Part shown: piece by piece, positions 1 through 9,149 of the stretch
Layout: the number at the start of each line of letters is the position of its first letter
How positions within the stretch are numbered: position 1 is the first letter of the stretch
Source: Larkinella terrae
GTDB taxonomy: Bacteria > Bacteroidota > Bacteroidia > Cytophagales > Spirosomataceae
NCBI RefSeq assembly: GCF_009668025.1
Contig: NZ_WJXZ01000006.1
Coordinates: forward strand, 124,001-188,000
Direction of reading: 5' to 3'
DNA length: 64,000 nucleotides
Made by a program: the position numbers and the translations under genes
Notes under the pieces: model-generated
Database searches by the model: none
The model's input: only the letters and a program-made list of their open reading frames with translations
What the model was told of the DNA's origin: nothing

Positions 1-2357
1 AATCACTCTTTCTATCCTTTGCCACGATGTGGTTGTGCCTGCTCGGTATATCGGCCAGTGCCCAGCAAACCGGTACCCTTGCTGGAAAAACGCTGGCATC
101 CGATGCCCATCCACTGGCTCGGGTAAGTGTTCGGGTGGCAGGAACCCGCCTGGGATCGATCACCAATGAAGCCGGCGAATACGTCATCAGCAACGTTCCG
201 GTTGGTCCGCAGGTGCTGGTAATCAGTCGGGTAGGGCATCAGCGCATTCGCCAGGCCTTAACCGTAGTGGCGGGTGAGTCGACGCAAGTAGCCGATCTGA
301 CACTGATCGAAAATGCCGAACAGCTTGACGAAGTGGTGGTTGAAGGGAAAAATTCGTACAAAACCGATGTCGCATCGTCCAGTTTGCGCTTGAAAACGCC
401 CCTGCTCGAACTGCCTCAGAATATTCAGGTCGTAAACCGCCAGTTGCTGGCCGATCAGCAGATTTTCGACATGCTGGAAGGCGTTTCGCGTAACGTCAGC
501 GGGGTGACGCGGCAGGAGCACTGGGACAATTACGCCCGGCTGAACATGCGCGGATCGCGTGTCGCACCCTTCCGCAACGGGATGAATGTGCAGTCGACCT
601 GGGGGCCAACTGCGGAAGATATGTCGATGGTGGAACGAATCGAATTCGTGAAAGGTCCGGCCGGTTTCATGATGGCCAACGGAGAACCCAGCGGTTTTTA
701 CAATGTCGTCACCAAAAAACCGACGGGCGTGACGCGCGGGGAAGCGGCTTTTGCCGTGGGTAGTTTCGATACCTACCGCGCAACACTTGACCTCGACGGT
801 AAGCTCAGCAAAGACAGCAAGTTATTGTACCGCCTGAACCTGATGGGTCAGTCGAAAGGGTCGCACCGCGATTTTGAATTCAATAACCGATATACGATTG
901 CGCCGGTGGTCAAGTATAAAATCAACGACCAGACGTCGATTACCGCCGAATATACCTACCAATATTCGCAAATGTCGGCGATCGGCTCGGCTTATGTTTT
1001 CGATGCCAACGGTTTGGGCAAACAGCCGCGCAACGCCACCATCGCATCGGCCAATCTGGAACCGACGGTGATTCACGATCACAGCGCGTTTCTGATCCTG
1101 GAACACCAGATCAGCGAAAACTGGAAGTTGACGGGGCAACTGGCGTATTTCAATTTCACACAGGTAGGCAATTCACTCTGGGCCGATTCGGCAAAAACCG
1201 ACGGACGGATTTACCGGAACTCCAGCATCTGGGATGCGGCCAACGAAAGCAAATTCGGCCAGATTTTTGTCAACGGCGAGGTGACGACCGGCCCGGTGGT
1301 CCACCGGATTCTGGGTGGTCTGGATTTGGGAAATAAGAAATACATGGCGGACTGGGGCCAGAGTTTTCCGCTCTACGACAGCACGTTCGTCTTCAACACC
1401 AATTCGCCGAATTACTATTTGCCGACGCACCTGATTCCGAAATACGACCGTTCAACGAGCCTGCGCGCCCGCGCCGGGGTCAATGTCATGAGTCAGTCGT
1501 TCACCGGTTTATACGTTCAGGATGAACTACGTTTCTGGCAGGATCGGATTCGGTTAACGCTGGCGGGCCGGTTGACGTCGGTGAAAGACAGCCAGTACGG
1601 TGCCGCAACCAACGAAACCAAGTTTACATCCCGCGTGGGCATCAGCGGTTCGGTGAATAAGCAAACCACGGTTTATGCGCTCTATGATCAGGCTTTTGTG
1701 CCGCAGTCGGGTGCCGACCGGCAGGGAAAAGCATTTGACCCGATCACCGGTAACAACCTGGAAGCCGGTTTGAAGAAGGATTGGGCCGACGGTCGCTGGA
1801 ACTCCTCGGTTTCGGTCTATCAAATTACGAAAAACAACGTGCTGACCACCGACCCGACCAACCCGAATTATTCCGTTCAACTGGGTCAGACCCAGGCAAA
1901 GGGGGTGGAAGTGGACGTTCGGGGCGAATTGTTACCTGCGCTGAATCTGATGCTGAACTACGCGTATACCGACGCAAAAATCACGAAAGATACCCGGTCG
2001 GAAAGCGTAGGTTTGCCCGTTCCCGGTTTTAGCAAACACGTTACCAACGCCTGGCTTTCGTACCGGCTGCGCAATACTGCGCTGCAGGGGCTCGGCGTTT
2101 CGCTTGGGTACCAGTGGCAACTCGATCGGTACGGCTGGTTTTCGGAAGCCGTCGATAAAAACCCGACGTTGCCCAACACTTTCCGGCTGGATGGCGCCAT
2201 TTCGTGGCAGAATAACCGGGTGAATATCGCGCTGAATGTCAATAACATCCTGGATGCCTACTTGTATTCGGGCGCTTATTATTCGTGGAGCAAAGCGTAT
2301 TATTATCAGGCCGAAGCACCCCGGAATTTCCGGTTGAGCATGGGCTATAAATTTTGA
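1..2357 (+). CDS. TonB-dependent siderophore receptor (5' end outside window)
   Basis: Outer-membrane receptor importing a ferric siderophore with TonB energy. The frame is open from base 3; the first ATG (27) falls inside what reads as a signal peptide ending near SASAQQ, so the true start is probably left of the window. In order: a carboxypeptidase-regulatory-like (CarboxypepD_reg) domain over about residues 15-100, a plug domain with the QNIQVVNRQLL segment at about 130-240, then a 22-strand-type barrel ending in aromatic YKF, the usual outer-membrane C-terminus. The substrate class (FhuE/FpvA-like) is inferred from the plug sequence. A PepSY membrane protein follows after 12 bp, a common iron-uptake pairing that suggests one iron-regulated operon. 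Confidence 0.9.
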   Translation, partial: SLFLSFATMWLCLLGISASAQQTGTLAGKTLASDAHPLARVSVRVAGTRLGSITNEAGEYVISNVPVGPQVLVISRVGHQRIRQALTVVAGESTQVADLTLIENAEQLDEVVVEGKNSYKTDVASSSLRLKTPLLELPQNIQVVNRQLLADQQIFDMLEGVSRNVSGVTRQEHWDNYARLNMRGSRVAPFRNGMNVQSTWGPTAEDMSMVERIEFVKGPAGFMMANGEPSGFYNVVTKKPTGVTRGEAAFAVGSFDTYRATLDLDGKLSKDSKLLYRLNLMGQSKGSHRDFEFNNRYTIAPVVKYKINDQTSITAEYTYQYSQMSAIGSAYVFDANGLGKQPRNATIASANLEPTVIHDHSAFLILEHQISENWKLTGQLAYFNFTQVGNSLWADSAKTDGRIYRNSSIWDAANESKFGQIFVNGEVTTGPVVHRILGGLDLGNKKYMADWGQSFPLYDSTFVFNTNSPNYYLPTHLIPKYDRSTSLRARAGVNVMSQSFTGLYVQDELRFWQDRIRLTLAGRLTSVKDSQYGAATNETKFTSRVGISGSVNKQTTVYALYDQAFVPQSGADRQGKAFDPITGNNLEAGLKKDWADGRWNSSVSVYQITKNNVLTTDPTNPNYSVQLGQTQAKGVEVDVRGELLPALNLMLNYAYTDAKITKDTRSESVGLPVPGFSKHVTNAWLSYRLRNTALQGLGVSLGYQWQLDRYGWFSEAVDKNPTLPNTFRLDGAISWQNNRVNIALNVNNILDAYLYSGAYYSWSKAYYYQAEAPRNFRLSMGYKF

Positions 2358-2369
2358 CGATTAGCGATA

Positions 2370-3530
2370 ATGACGGTAAAAAAAATAGTTGGAAAACTGC
2401 ACCTTTGGCTCGGTCTTGCGTCCGGGCTATTGGTGTTTGTCGTGGCGATTACAGGCTGTATTCTGGCTTTTGAGTACGAAATCAAAAGCATCATCCGTCC
2501 TTTTCAGTATGTCGAACCGGTGGCCAACGGCGTGTTGTTACCGCCCTCGCGGCTGCAGGCAATTGCCGAAAAACAGGTTCCGGGAAAACCGGCCAAAGGG
2601 GTGAATTACGGCGAAACCGGCCACAGCGTCAACGTGCCGTTTTACGGAGCCTCACCCGATTATTACTATCAGGTTTACCTGAATCCGTACACCGGCGAGG
2701 TCCTGAAAGTGGTGGACGAGGAAAGGGATTTCTTTCACTTTATCCTCCACGGACATTATTATCTGTGGTTACCCGAAACCATCGGCCAGCCGGTCGTTGC
2801 GTACGGAACATTGGTTTTTACGGTCCTGCTCATTACCGGGATGGTGTTGTGGTGGCCGAAGAAATGGACGAAGTCAAGCCGTGATAAGAGCTTCAAAGTC
2901 AAGTGGAAAGCGCAGTGGCGCCGGGTCAATTACGACCTGCACAACGTTCCCGGTTTTTACGCGCTGTTCTTCTCCATAATTTTGGCCATTACCGGAATGA
3001 TCTTCGGCATCGAGTGGCTGGGAGATTCGATTTACTGGTCGACGACGGGCGGAAAAACCATGCCGGATTACCAGCTTCCGGTGTCGGATTCGACCCAGAC
3101 CCGGCGGTTTACGAACCCTACGGATTTGCTTTGGCAGCGGTTTATTCAGACCAAACCCCCAACCGCCAGTTTGTATATTTCCATTCCCGAACGCGCATCG
3201 GAATCGATCGGTGTTTCGATCAATTACCGCCCCGGAACCTATTACAAAACCGATTATTACTCGTTCGATCAATTCACGCTGAAGGCCCTGACCGGCGAAG
3301 GACCGTATTTCGGGGAATACAACACCGCCAGTTTCGGCGACAAACTCCGGCGCATGAACTACGATATCCATGTTGGTGCCATTCTGAGCCTGCCTGGCAA
3401 AGTCCTGGCCTTTTTTGCCAGCCTGATCTGCGCCAGTTTACCCGTCACCGGTTTCATCATCTGGTGGGGCCGCCGAAAGAAAAAAACGGTCAAACCGCAG
3501 CGACGGATTCCCAGGCCGCAGGCGGTTTGA
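2370..3530 (+). CDS. PepSY-associated TM helix protein (iron-regulated membrane protein)
   Basis: Inner-membrane protein of the PepSY_TM family, often encoded beside siderophore receptors and thought to help reduce or release iron in the periplasm; the reaction is not proven. An N-terminal transmembrane helix (about residues 13-35) is followed by a periplasmic PepSY-like region containing YYQVYLNPYTGEV and FFHFILHGHYY, a second helix near 145-160, a third near 195-215 and a last one near 350-370, then a Lys/Arg-rich cytoplasmic tail. Conserved His residues (HFILHGHYYLWLP, YDLHNVPG, YDIHVG) are typical of the family. The start ATG lies 13 bp after the receptor stop, so co-transcription is likely. 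Confidence 0.88.
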   Translation: MTVKKIVGKLHLWLGLASGLLVFVVAITGCILAFEYEIKSIIRPFQYVEPVANGVLLPPSRLQAIAEKQVPGKPAKGVNYGETGHSVNVPFYGASPDYYYQVYLNPYTGEVLKVVDEERDFFHFILHGHYYLWLPETIGQPVVAYGTLVFTVLLITGMVLWWPKKWTKSSRDKSFKVKWKAQWRRVNYDLHNVPGFYALFFSIILAITGMIFGIEWLGDSIYWSTTGGKTMPDYQLPVSDSTQTRRFTNPTDLLWQRFIQTKPPTASLYISIPERASESIGVSINYRPGTYYKTDYYSFDQFTLKALTGEGPYFGEYNTASFGDKLRRMNYDIHVGAILSLPGKVLAFFASLICASLPVTGFIIWWGRRKKKTVKPQRRIPRPQAV

Positions 3531-3537
3531 CCGGTTT

Positions 3538-3577
3538 TTAGTTAAGGGTTTACGGTTTACAGTAAACCCTTAACTAA
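3538..3577. terminator. Bidirectional terminator hairpin
   Basis: Fifteen-base perfect inverted repeat (arms 3538-3552 and 3563-3577, core GTTAAGGGTTTA/TAAACCCTTAAC, 10-nt loop) between the convergent PepSY gene and the lipoprotein gene ending at 3579. Its A/T-rich flanks suit termination in both directions. Confidence 0.7.
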
Positions 3578-3578
3578 C

Positions 3579-5204
3579 CTACGGATTGCAATACTGTTTG
3601 CTTTCCGATTCGGTCAGGTCGATGGGCCAACTGGTGCTGGTGACTTTATAATCTTTAATTTCGATATCCAGCCGATCCGGAATCGAGCCCCAGCGTAAAT
3701 CGTAGACTTTATTCAACTCAACGAAAACCGTCGTGCTGAGCGCGGGCCAGCGCAGGGTTGGCAAATCTTTCCATTCATCCTGACTTCCGGCGGCCCGAAA
3801 CTGGGCGTAGAGAACCTTAAAGGGCAACTTGTCGGGGTTGATGCCTTTGCTTCCACACTTGAAATTGAGCGTGATGGTCACATTCTGACGCTTGTCGGGA
3901 GCTGCAGGTGCAACGGGCTTATAAACCACCGATTTCAGATCAAAAGGCACTTCCGTGTTCGAACAACCGTCGATTTCGGGAGACAGGTAGACTTTATTAT
4001 TGTCATTGTTGTCGTATAGCCGCAGGCGGATTTTCAGCCCTTTTTTCAGGTTGGTGATGCGGGTGGAAGAGCCGTTGTTGATTGTACCGGTGAACGAAAT
4101 GGTTTCTCCGGCCCGAATCACTAAATTTCCGGCTTGATCGATCACTTCGCAACGGTAACCCGGACTCCGATCAGCGTAGTTACTAACGAATTTGAACGTT
4201 GGTCCCTGATCGCAAACCTCCTCGGTAAAAGCCGCTACCCAAAGCGAGAGGTGTTTAATTTCGGCCACGTATTCCAGTTCTCCGCTGGCATTTCGCTGCA
4301 CTTTCCCGGCTTCTTCCCGCGTCCATTTGTTGGTAATTTCGTCGAAGCTGAACAACGGAATCTGATCGCCCGCCTGAACCAGCCGCCCGGCGTTGGGATT
4401 CATCATTTGCGGTTTGATCGCAAACGCAATCTGAATCGGTTTCGAAAACGTTTTTGCCAGTTGGTATTCGTCATTGTAAACCGTAATCCGGACACCACCG
4501 GCCACCGACAGAACCTGTTGATTACCGAGAAAACCCCCTTCGGACGTCGATGCGTTAATAATGCCGTGGCCCGGTAATTCGGAAACCGCCCGGGAAGTAT
4601 TGCTGTTATCGACGGGGTCGGCCGTGACCGTTAACGCCCCGCCAACCGGTTGTCCGGCTACGTCTTTCACTTCGCTGCCCTGCGGAACCGTAACCGTGGC
4701 CTGGCTGACACTCGGTTCGGCTTTCGTTTTCACCGTTGCAGTGTTCTGCACCGTGCCGCTTTCCGTACCTTTGAACGATTCGTGCGCCGGTTCGGCGTTG
4801 TTTTTGTTGCTGACCAGGGTAATCGTCAGGTTCCGTTGGTTCGAGTTTTCCAGCTTAATTTCCTGAATGTGATCGACCGATTCCGGCGACAGCGCGACGA
4901 CATTAAACCGGAGTGGCGCGGTGGCCGAAGGCGTAACCGAAGGTTGCAGACACAGAAATAACTTTCCGTCGGAGGTTAGCTTGAACTTTCTGGTATTGAG
5001 CGTCGTAACCACTTTTTCCGCATCCGGTCCGGCGACTTTAATGGTCAGTTTATCCAGGCTCAAACCAGTCGGAATTGTGTACTTGATCTGGACCGCCACC
5101 GCCAGCGGATCTTTAAATTTGAGCTCGAAATTTTCGAGCGGGTTTTGGCAGGCATCCAGCATCCCCACAACCAGCACACACAGAATGGATAAAATACGTT
5201 TCAT
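3579..5204 (-). CDS. Hypothetical lipoprotein with beta-rich domains
   Basis: A 541-residue protein when started at the ATG at 5204. A longer frame reaches 5282, but the extra 26 residues are encoded by a degenerate intergenic repeat, and the chosen start gives a proper signal peptide with lipobox LDAC and Cys19. It is therefore probably anchored in the outer or inner membrane. The body is rich in Ser, Thr and Val and predicted beta, with a stretch LTVTADPVDNSN followed by TSEGGFLG that resembles carbohydrate-binding or adhesion modules. No enzyme motif was recognised. It precedes nothing obvious; the upstream neighbour (5320-6030) is a barrel protein on the same strand. Function unknown; surface role inferred. 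Confidence 0.75.
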   Translation of the reverse strand: MKRILSILCVLVVGMLDACQNPLENFELKFKDPLAVAVQIKYTIPTGLSLDKLTIKVAGPDAEKVVTTLNTRKFKLTSDGKLFLCLQPSVTPSATAPLRFNVVALSPESVDHIQEIKLENSNQRNLTITLVSNKNNAEPAHESFKGTESGTVQNTATVKTKAEPSVSQATVTVPQGSEVKDVAGQPVGGALTVTADPVDNSNTSRAVSELPGHGIINASTSEGGFLGNQQVLSVAGGVRITVYNDEYQLAKTFSKPIQIAFAIKPQMMNPNAGRLVQAGDQIPLFSFDEITNKWTREEAGKVQRNASGELEYVAEIKHLSLWVAAFTEEVCDQGPTFKFVSNYADRSPGYRCEVIDQAGNLVIRAGETISFTGTINNGSSTRITNLKKGLKIRLRLYDNNDNNKVYLSPEIDGCSNTEVPFDLKSVVYKPVAPAAPDKRQNVTITLNFKCGSKGINPDKLPFKVLYAQFRAAGSQDEWKDLPTLRWPALSTTVFVELNKVYDLRWGSIPDRLDIEIKDYKVTSTSWPIDLTESESKQYCNP

Positions 5205-5216
5205 AACGTTGATATT

Positions 5217-5275
5217 TGGAAGAAATAGACAAAAGACGATAGACAAGAGACAATAGAGATAAGACAGGGACAGGA
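5217..5275. repeat. Degenerate TGTCT-type tandem word repeat
   Basis: On the minus strand the word TGTCT recurs every 7-11 bases (TCTATTGTCTCTTGTCTATC and neighbours) between two minus-strand genes. It is followed on the plus strand by a run of TCTCA words. It does not look coding and may form a loose hairpin or be a slippage-grown spacer. Confidence 0.6.
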
Positions 5276-5319
5276 GAATCATGAGGTCGTCTCACTTCTC
5301 ATGTCTCACCTCTCAAATC

Positions 5320-6030
5320 TCATTTTCTAAACAACCCGTAAGAGACTAAAAACTGAAGCGAAGGCAGGAAGCGATAACCTCTTAAATTGTTCTGAATGAC
5401 CGGAAGTTGTTCGTCGATCGTGGTGGTTTCCAGAAAACCGGTGTATTGCAGATCGACTTTGGGAGAACCAATATAGTAACAACCTAATTCGACGGCGAAA
5501 CCTAGGCGACGAATGGGAGTGGAGCGGCCGTAGCCAAAACCGGCATATCCCAGTACGCTATTCCAGCGCAATGACGCGTTGATGACGCCTGCATTTTCTT
5601 CCGCGATCTGGAGTCCGCCGAACTTGACGTTGCCTTCGGGGATGACGTTGGCTCGCAGATCGGGGCGCCAGGTATAACCGGCACCACCGGTTACAAAAAG
5701 CTGATTTCGTTTGAACGGATGCCATTTGACCGACGCCAGCGCAATTCCGACGACCAGATCCGGCGTGATATTCAATTTCCCTTCTCCGGCTTTCACCCGT
5801 AAAACCTGATCGTAGGAGAAATAACTGACGCCGACCCGGCCGACCCAACGGGCATCTTTACTCAAAACCCGGGCGGCCTGTAAACCGATTCCCGTTGAAC
5901 CCAGTTGTAAACCAATGGCGTAAGGAGCGGGTTTTAGTCGGGAAGAATCGGATGGCGTCTGGGCCGATAGCGGCAGGGAAAGGATTGGAATCAATCCACA
6001 AAGTAAGAAAGCTATAAACTTTTTATTCAT
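5320..6030 (-). CDS. Outer-membrane beta-barrel protein, hypothetical
   Basis: A 236-residue secreted protein. The N-terminus has a Lys-rich start, a hydrophobic stretch (FIAFLLCGLIPILSLPL) and a signal-peptidase-I-like SAQ site. The mature part alternates polar and hydrophobic residues with many Gly and aromatic residues (GLQLGSTGIGLQ, VGRVGVSYFSYDQ, GYTWRPDLR), as in small 8- to 10-strand outer-membrane barrels. No catalytic motif is seen. It lies 115 bp upstream of the lipoprotein gene on the same strand, separated by a repeat. A structural or surface role is inferred only from the barrel pattern. Confidence 0.75.
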   Translation of the reverse strand: MNKKFIAFLLCGLIPILSLPLSAQTPSDSSRLKPAPYAIGLQLGSTGIGLQAARVLSKDARWVGRVGVSYFSYDQVLRVKAGEGKLNITPDLVVGIALASVKWHPFKRNQLFVTGGAGYTWRPDLRANVIPEGNVKFGGLQIAEENAGVINASLRWNSVLGYAGFGYGRSTPIRRLGFAVELGCYYIGSPKVDLQYTGFLETTTIDEQLPVIQNNLRGYRFLPSLQFLVSYGLFRK

Positions 6031-6169
6031 ACACGTTGAGTAGTTAATGATCAGATTAACAAGCTAAATTTAGTTAATTATCAGACATTAAAAGCTAAAG
6101 CGGAGGTTAAATACTAGTAATTGGTTGTAGGAAAAGAATGAATTAGAACGTTATCGGGTTTATTTATAA

Positions 6170-6177
6170 TAATTTTG
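6170..6177 (+). promoter_or_regulatory. -7 promoter box for the ALDH gene
   Basis: TAATTTTG fits the Bacteroidota -7 consensus TAnnTTTG and lies 62 bp before the dehydrogenase ATG. No clear -33 TTG was found at the right distance. Confidence 0.45.
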
Positions 6178-6239
6178 GAATCGATTGCCGCGAACGGTTT
6201 TTATCAGACAAGCGGATCGGTTCTGGAAAACACTGTGTT

Positions 6240-7781
6240 ATGCAACAATTCCTTCAAAAACTAAAAACGCAGCCGGTAATGGCGGGTACGAGCACGGGTC
6301 AGGCGTTCTGGCATTCTTCGGAAGCCGATGGAACGGACACGCTGCTCGATTCACATTCCCCGGTTGATGGGCAATTGATGGCCCGTGTTTACCCCACTCT
6401 GCGGGAAGATTATGAGAGAGTAGTTGAAACTGCCCGGGCGGCTTTTCTGGAATGGCGGACAGTTCCGGCTCCGAAGCGGGGAGAAATTATCCGACAAATG
6501 GGGGAGCAGTTTCGGCATTATAAAAAAGAATTGGGAACGCTCGTCAGCTACGAAATGGGAAAATCCTTACAGGAGGGCATGGGCGAGGTTCAGGAAATTA
6601 TCGACATCTGCGATTTTGCCGTGGGACAGTCGCGCCAGCTCTACGGTTCAACCATGCACAGCGAGCGCCCCGACCACCGGATGTACGAACAATGGCATCC
6701 GCTGGGAGTGGTTGGCATCATTTCCGCGTTCAATTTTCCGGTGGCGGTTTGGTCGTGGAACGCGATGCTGGCCTGGGTTTGTGGCAATGTCTGCATCTGG
6801 AAACCGTCGGAAAAAACGCCCCTGACGGCTTTGGCGTGTCAGCAAATCATCAAAGAAGTTCTGGAACAGAATGGCGTTCCGGAAGGGGTATCGTGTCTGA
6901 TCACGGGCGGACGAGAGGTCGGCACATGGCTTGCTGAGGATCAACGCATTGCACTGGTGTCGGCTACCGGTTCCACGCGGATGGGTCGGGCGGTTGCGCA
7001 AACCGTAGCCGGGCGGCTGGGACGGTATTTGCTCGAATTGGGCGGGAACAACGCAATCATTATCTCGCAGCATGCCGATCTAACTATCGCCATTCCGGCC
7101 ATCGTGTTTGGGGCGGTAGGAACGGCCGGACAACGTTGCACTTCCACGCGTCGGCTCATTATCCACGAATCGATTTATGAAGATGTCAAACAACGGCTGG
7201 TAAAAGCCTACGGCCAACTGCGCATTGGCAATCCGCTGGACGAGAAAAACCACGTCGGCCCGCTGATCGACCGGGCCGCCGTTGCCGGTTATCAGTCGGC
7301 TTTGTTTCAAATTAAAGAACAGGGCGGACGGCTATTGATCGACGGCGAAGTGCTAGAAGGGCCGGGCTTTGAATCGGGCTGTTACGTGCGCCCCGCCATT
7401 GCGGAGATGCACGCCCAAACCGAGATTGTGCAACACGAAACCTTCGCGCCGATTTTGTACTTACTGAAATACAGTACATTGGAAGAAGCCATTGACTTGC
7501 AAAATGGTGTTCCGCAAGGCCTGTCGTCATCGGTTTTTACGCTCAATCTGCGCGAAGCCGAGCGGTTTTTGTCAGCCGCCGGGTCGGACTGTGGGATTGC
7601 AAACGTGAACATTGGCACATCCGGAGCCGAAATCGGGGGCGCGTTCGGGGGCGAAAAAGAAACCGGCGGAGGTCGCGAATCCGGCTCCGATTCCTGGAAA
7701 GCCTACATGCGCCGACAAACCAACACCATCAATTACGGAACATCCTTGCCCCTGGCGCAGGGGATCAAGTTTGAGTTTTAA
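6240..7781 (+). CDS. Aldehyde dehydrogenase, ALDH7 (aminoadipate-semialdehyde) type
   Basis: NAD(P)-dependent oxidation of an aldehyde to an acid in the cytoplasm. Full length for the family (513 residues). The Glu general base sits in LLELGGNNA (Glu266) and the catalytic Cys in TAGQRCTST (Cys300). SAFNFPVAVWSWN and WKPSEKTPL are the cofactor-binding signatures, and the GGAFGGEKETGGGRESGSD segment near the C-terminus is typical of ALDH7A1/antiquitin and bacterial piperideine-6-carboxylate dehydrogenases. Lysine degradation through 2-aminoadipate semialdehyde is therefore the likely role, but no other lysine gene is adjacent, so the substrate is inferred. Its own promoter and a downstream hairpin suggest a single-gene unit. 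Confidence 0.9.
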   Translation: MQQFLQKLKTQPVMAGTSTGQAFWHSSEADGTDTLLDSHSPVDGQLMARVYPTLREDYERVVETARAAFLEWRTVPAPKRGEIIRQMGEQFRHYKKELGTLVSYEMGKSLQEGMGEVQEIIDICDFAVGQSRQLYGSTMHSERPDHRMYEQWHPLGVVGIISAFNFPVAVWSWNAMLAWVCGNVCIWKPSEKTPLTALACQQIIKEVLEQNGVPEGVSCLITGGREVGTWLAEDQRIALVSATGSTRMGRAVAQTVAGRLGRYLLELGGNNAIIISQHADLTIAIPAIVFGAVGTAGQRCTSTRRLIIHESIYEDVKQRLVKAYGQLRIGNPLDEKNHVGPLIDRAAVAGYQSALFQIKEQGGRLLIDGEVLEGPGFESGCYVRPAIAEMHAQTEIVQHETFAPILYLLKYSTLEEAIDLQNGVPQGLSSSVFTLNLREAERFLSAAGSDCGIANVNIGTSGAEIGGAFGGEKETGGGRESGSDSWKAYMRRQTNTINYGTSLPLAQGIKFEF

Positions 7782-7842
7782 ATGATGAATTATGGACGAT
7801 GAATTGATGCGTCAACCCGTTCATCGTCCATCATCCATCATT
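7781..7842. terminator. Long imperfect hairpin, ATGATGAA family
   Basis: Arms 7781-7803 and 7820-7842 are inverted repeats matching at 21 of 23 positions, built on the words AATGATGAA and GGACGATGAA. The hairpin lies between convergent genes and probably terminates both. Related hairpins occur at 19405 and 21347. Confidence 0.6.
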
Positions 7843-7849
7843 AACGTTC

Positions 7850-8815
7850 TTAACTTACGCTGACGCGTATCGTGCCTTTTGCCACTTCGCCAGGTTCCAG
7901 AATGATCAGGCCCTGGCCGTTGTTCAGGCCGTTGACGTTACTTGTGAGCGATTCGATGGCAATATTGTCGCGACCGGCGGGGGTGTAAACAACCAGGTAA
8001 TTGAATTTTTTGGGACCGGTTTCCTGCCAGACATTCAGTTGCACCCCCTGATGAGCGGATCGTAAAATCGTCGTAACGCCTTCACCGTTGTTTTCCTCGA
8101 CAACAAAGGCCGCATCCAGTTGGCGGTCGTTGAGCGGTATTTCGCCTTTTTGTTCAAAAACTTCTTCACCGGCAGGAAGCAGATTTTCATCCAGCAAAAC
8201 CTGTTTCTTGGCGGGCAGTTCAATGGTGAGATGATCAACCGGTTCTTCATTCAGGGTAAAATACGGATGCCAGCCAAAACTGACGGGAGCGGTTTGTCGA
8301 CCGGTATTCTGCGCTTCGTAAGTCACTGACAAACCCGTTGCCGACAGCGTGTACCGGATTCTGAACTCAAACGGAAACGGATAGCCAATATACGTTCCAT
8401 CGTGAATGTACCCGAACGCAAGCGATGCCGCTGTGTCCGTGATTTCCTGCCCCAGCAATTCAAAGGCTTTCCCGGCGACAAAACCGTGAATGGCATTGTC
8501 GTGGTGCGCTTCGTTCATCGGTAAGGTATACAAACTCCCTTCAAACTCGTAAATACCGTGCCGAATACGGCTTGGAAACGGAAACAGGAGGGCGCTGGCG
8601 TAGGTTTCGTCGGCCATAAGCGCCTGTTGCGATTTCGGCGCTTTGATGAGCGAGACCAATTTTGATTCGCGGTTTGCACCGGAATGCCGCAAAACAAGTT
8701 GCCGAACGATGGCACCGTGGGCGGGCAGAAAGCTGACGTATTCGCCGGTTGCGGTATTCAGAATAAAATATTCAGTGAGTGAGCCGAAGGGCTTGTGGAG
8801 AATCTCAAAAGGCAT
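7850..8815 (-). CDS. Aldose 1-epimerase family protein
   Basis: Mutarotase-fold enzyme interconverting alpha and beta anomers of free hexoses (galactose mutarotase family); cytoplasmic, with no signal peptide. The 321 residues cover the single beta-sandwich domain. NEAHHDNAIHGFVAG near residue 110 and SFGWHPYFTLNEE near 180 hold the conserved His residues, and a Glu in GLIILEPGE near the C-terminus sits where the catalytic base is expected. AIESLTSNVNGLNNG is typical of the Bacteroidota branch. The closest functional class (galactose versus other hexoses) cannot be decided from sequence alone. It stands alone between two gaps. Confidence 0.85.
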   Translation of the reverse strand: MPFEILHKPFGSLTEYFILNTATGEYVSFLPAHGAIVRQLVLRHSGANRESKLVSLIKAPKSQQALMADETYASALLFPFPSRIRHGIYEFEGSLYTLPMNEAHHDNAIHGFVAGKAFELLGQEITDTAASLAFGYIHDGTYIGYPFPFEFRIRYTLSATGLSVTYEAQNTGRQTAPVSFGWHPYFTLNEEPVDHLTIELPAKKQVLLDENLLPAGEEVFEQKGEIPLNDRQLDAAFVVEENNGEGVTTILRSAHQGVQLNVWQETGPKKFNYLVVYTPAGRDNIAIESLTSNVNGLNNGQGLIILEPGEVAKGTIRVSVS

Positions 8816-9149
8816 TGTGGTAATTCGATTAAGGAATTGGTTGGGGAAAGTTTACGCTTAGAGAACGCTCAGAACCGCTTAACTGTTTGGCGTCGTGATC
8901 GAAAGTAAAGGTACTTTTTTAACCGTATCGGGCAAATTCACGACGACTTTAGCTGATGAAATCTGAATTTTTTCCGGAATGGGCTGAATCGTTCTGCCGG
9001 TTTCGTCGAAACTTTTTGAATAAAAGCAGTAAAAAATATCCTTAATCCATAAATGTTACTTTTTGGTGTAGTAACCAAATTAAAAGTTTTTGAATATTAC
9101 ATAACCGTCTGAAAGATAAAGTTTAGAACGGTGGTTAATAGACATAATT
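8816..9149. other. Intergenic gap with a possible minus-strand gene remnant
   Basis: This 334-bp gap contains no full gene. On the minus strand, from about 9020 to a TAA at 8879, there is an open frame with chromosome-like codon use (reading FDETGRTIQPIPEKIQ and ending SITTPNS) but no start codon in frame. It looks like the 3' end of a decayed gene. The right half is A/T-rich and should hold the promoter of the PagL-like gene, but I could not fit a clean TAnnTTTG box there. Confidence 0.35.

Noticed and set aside
4134-4577. Plus-strand open frame (147 codons) opposite the lipoprotein gene
   Set aside because: Shadow of the real minus-strand gene; no motif, no signal.
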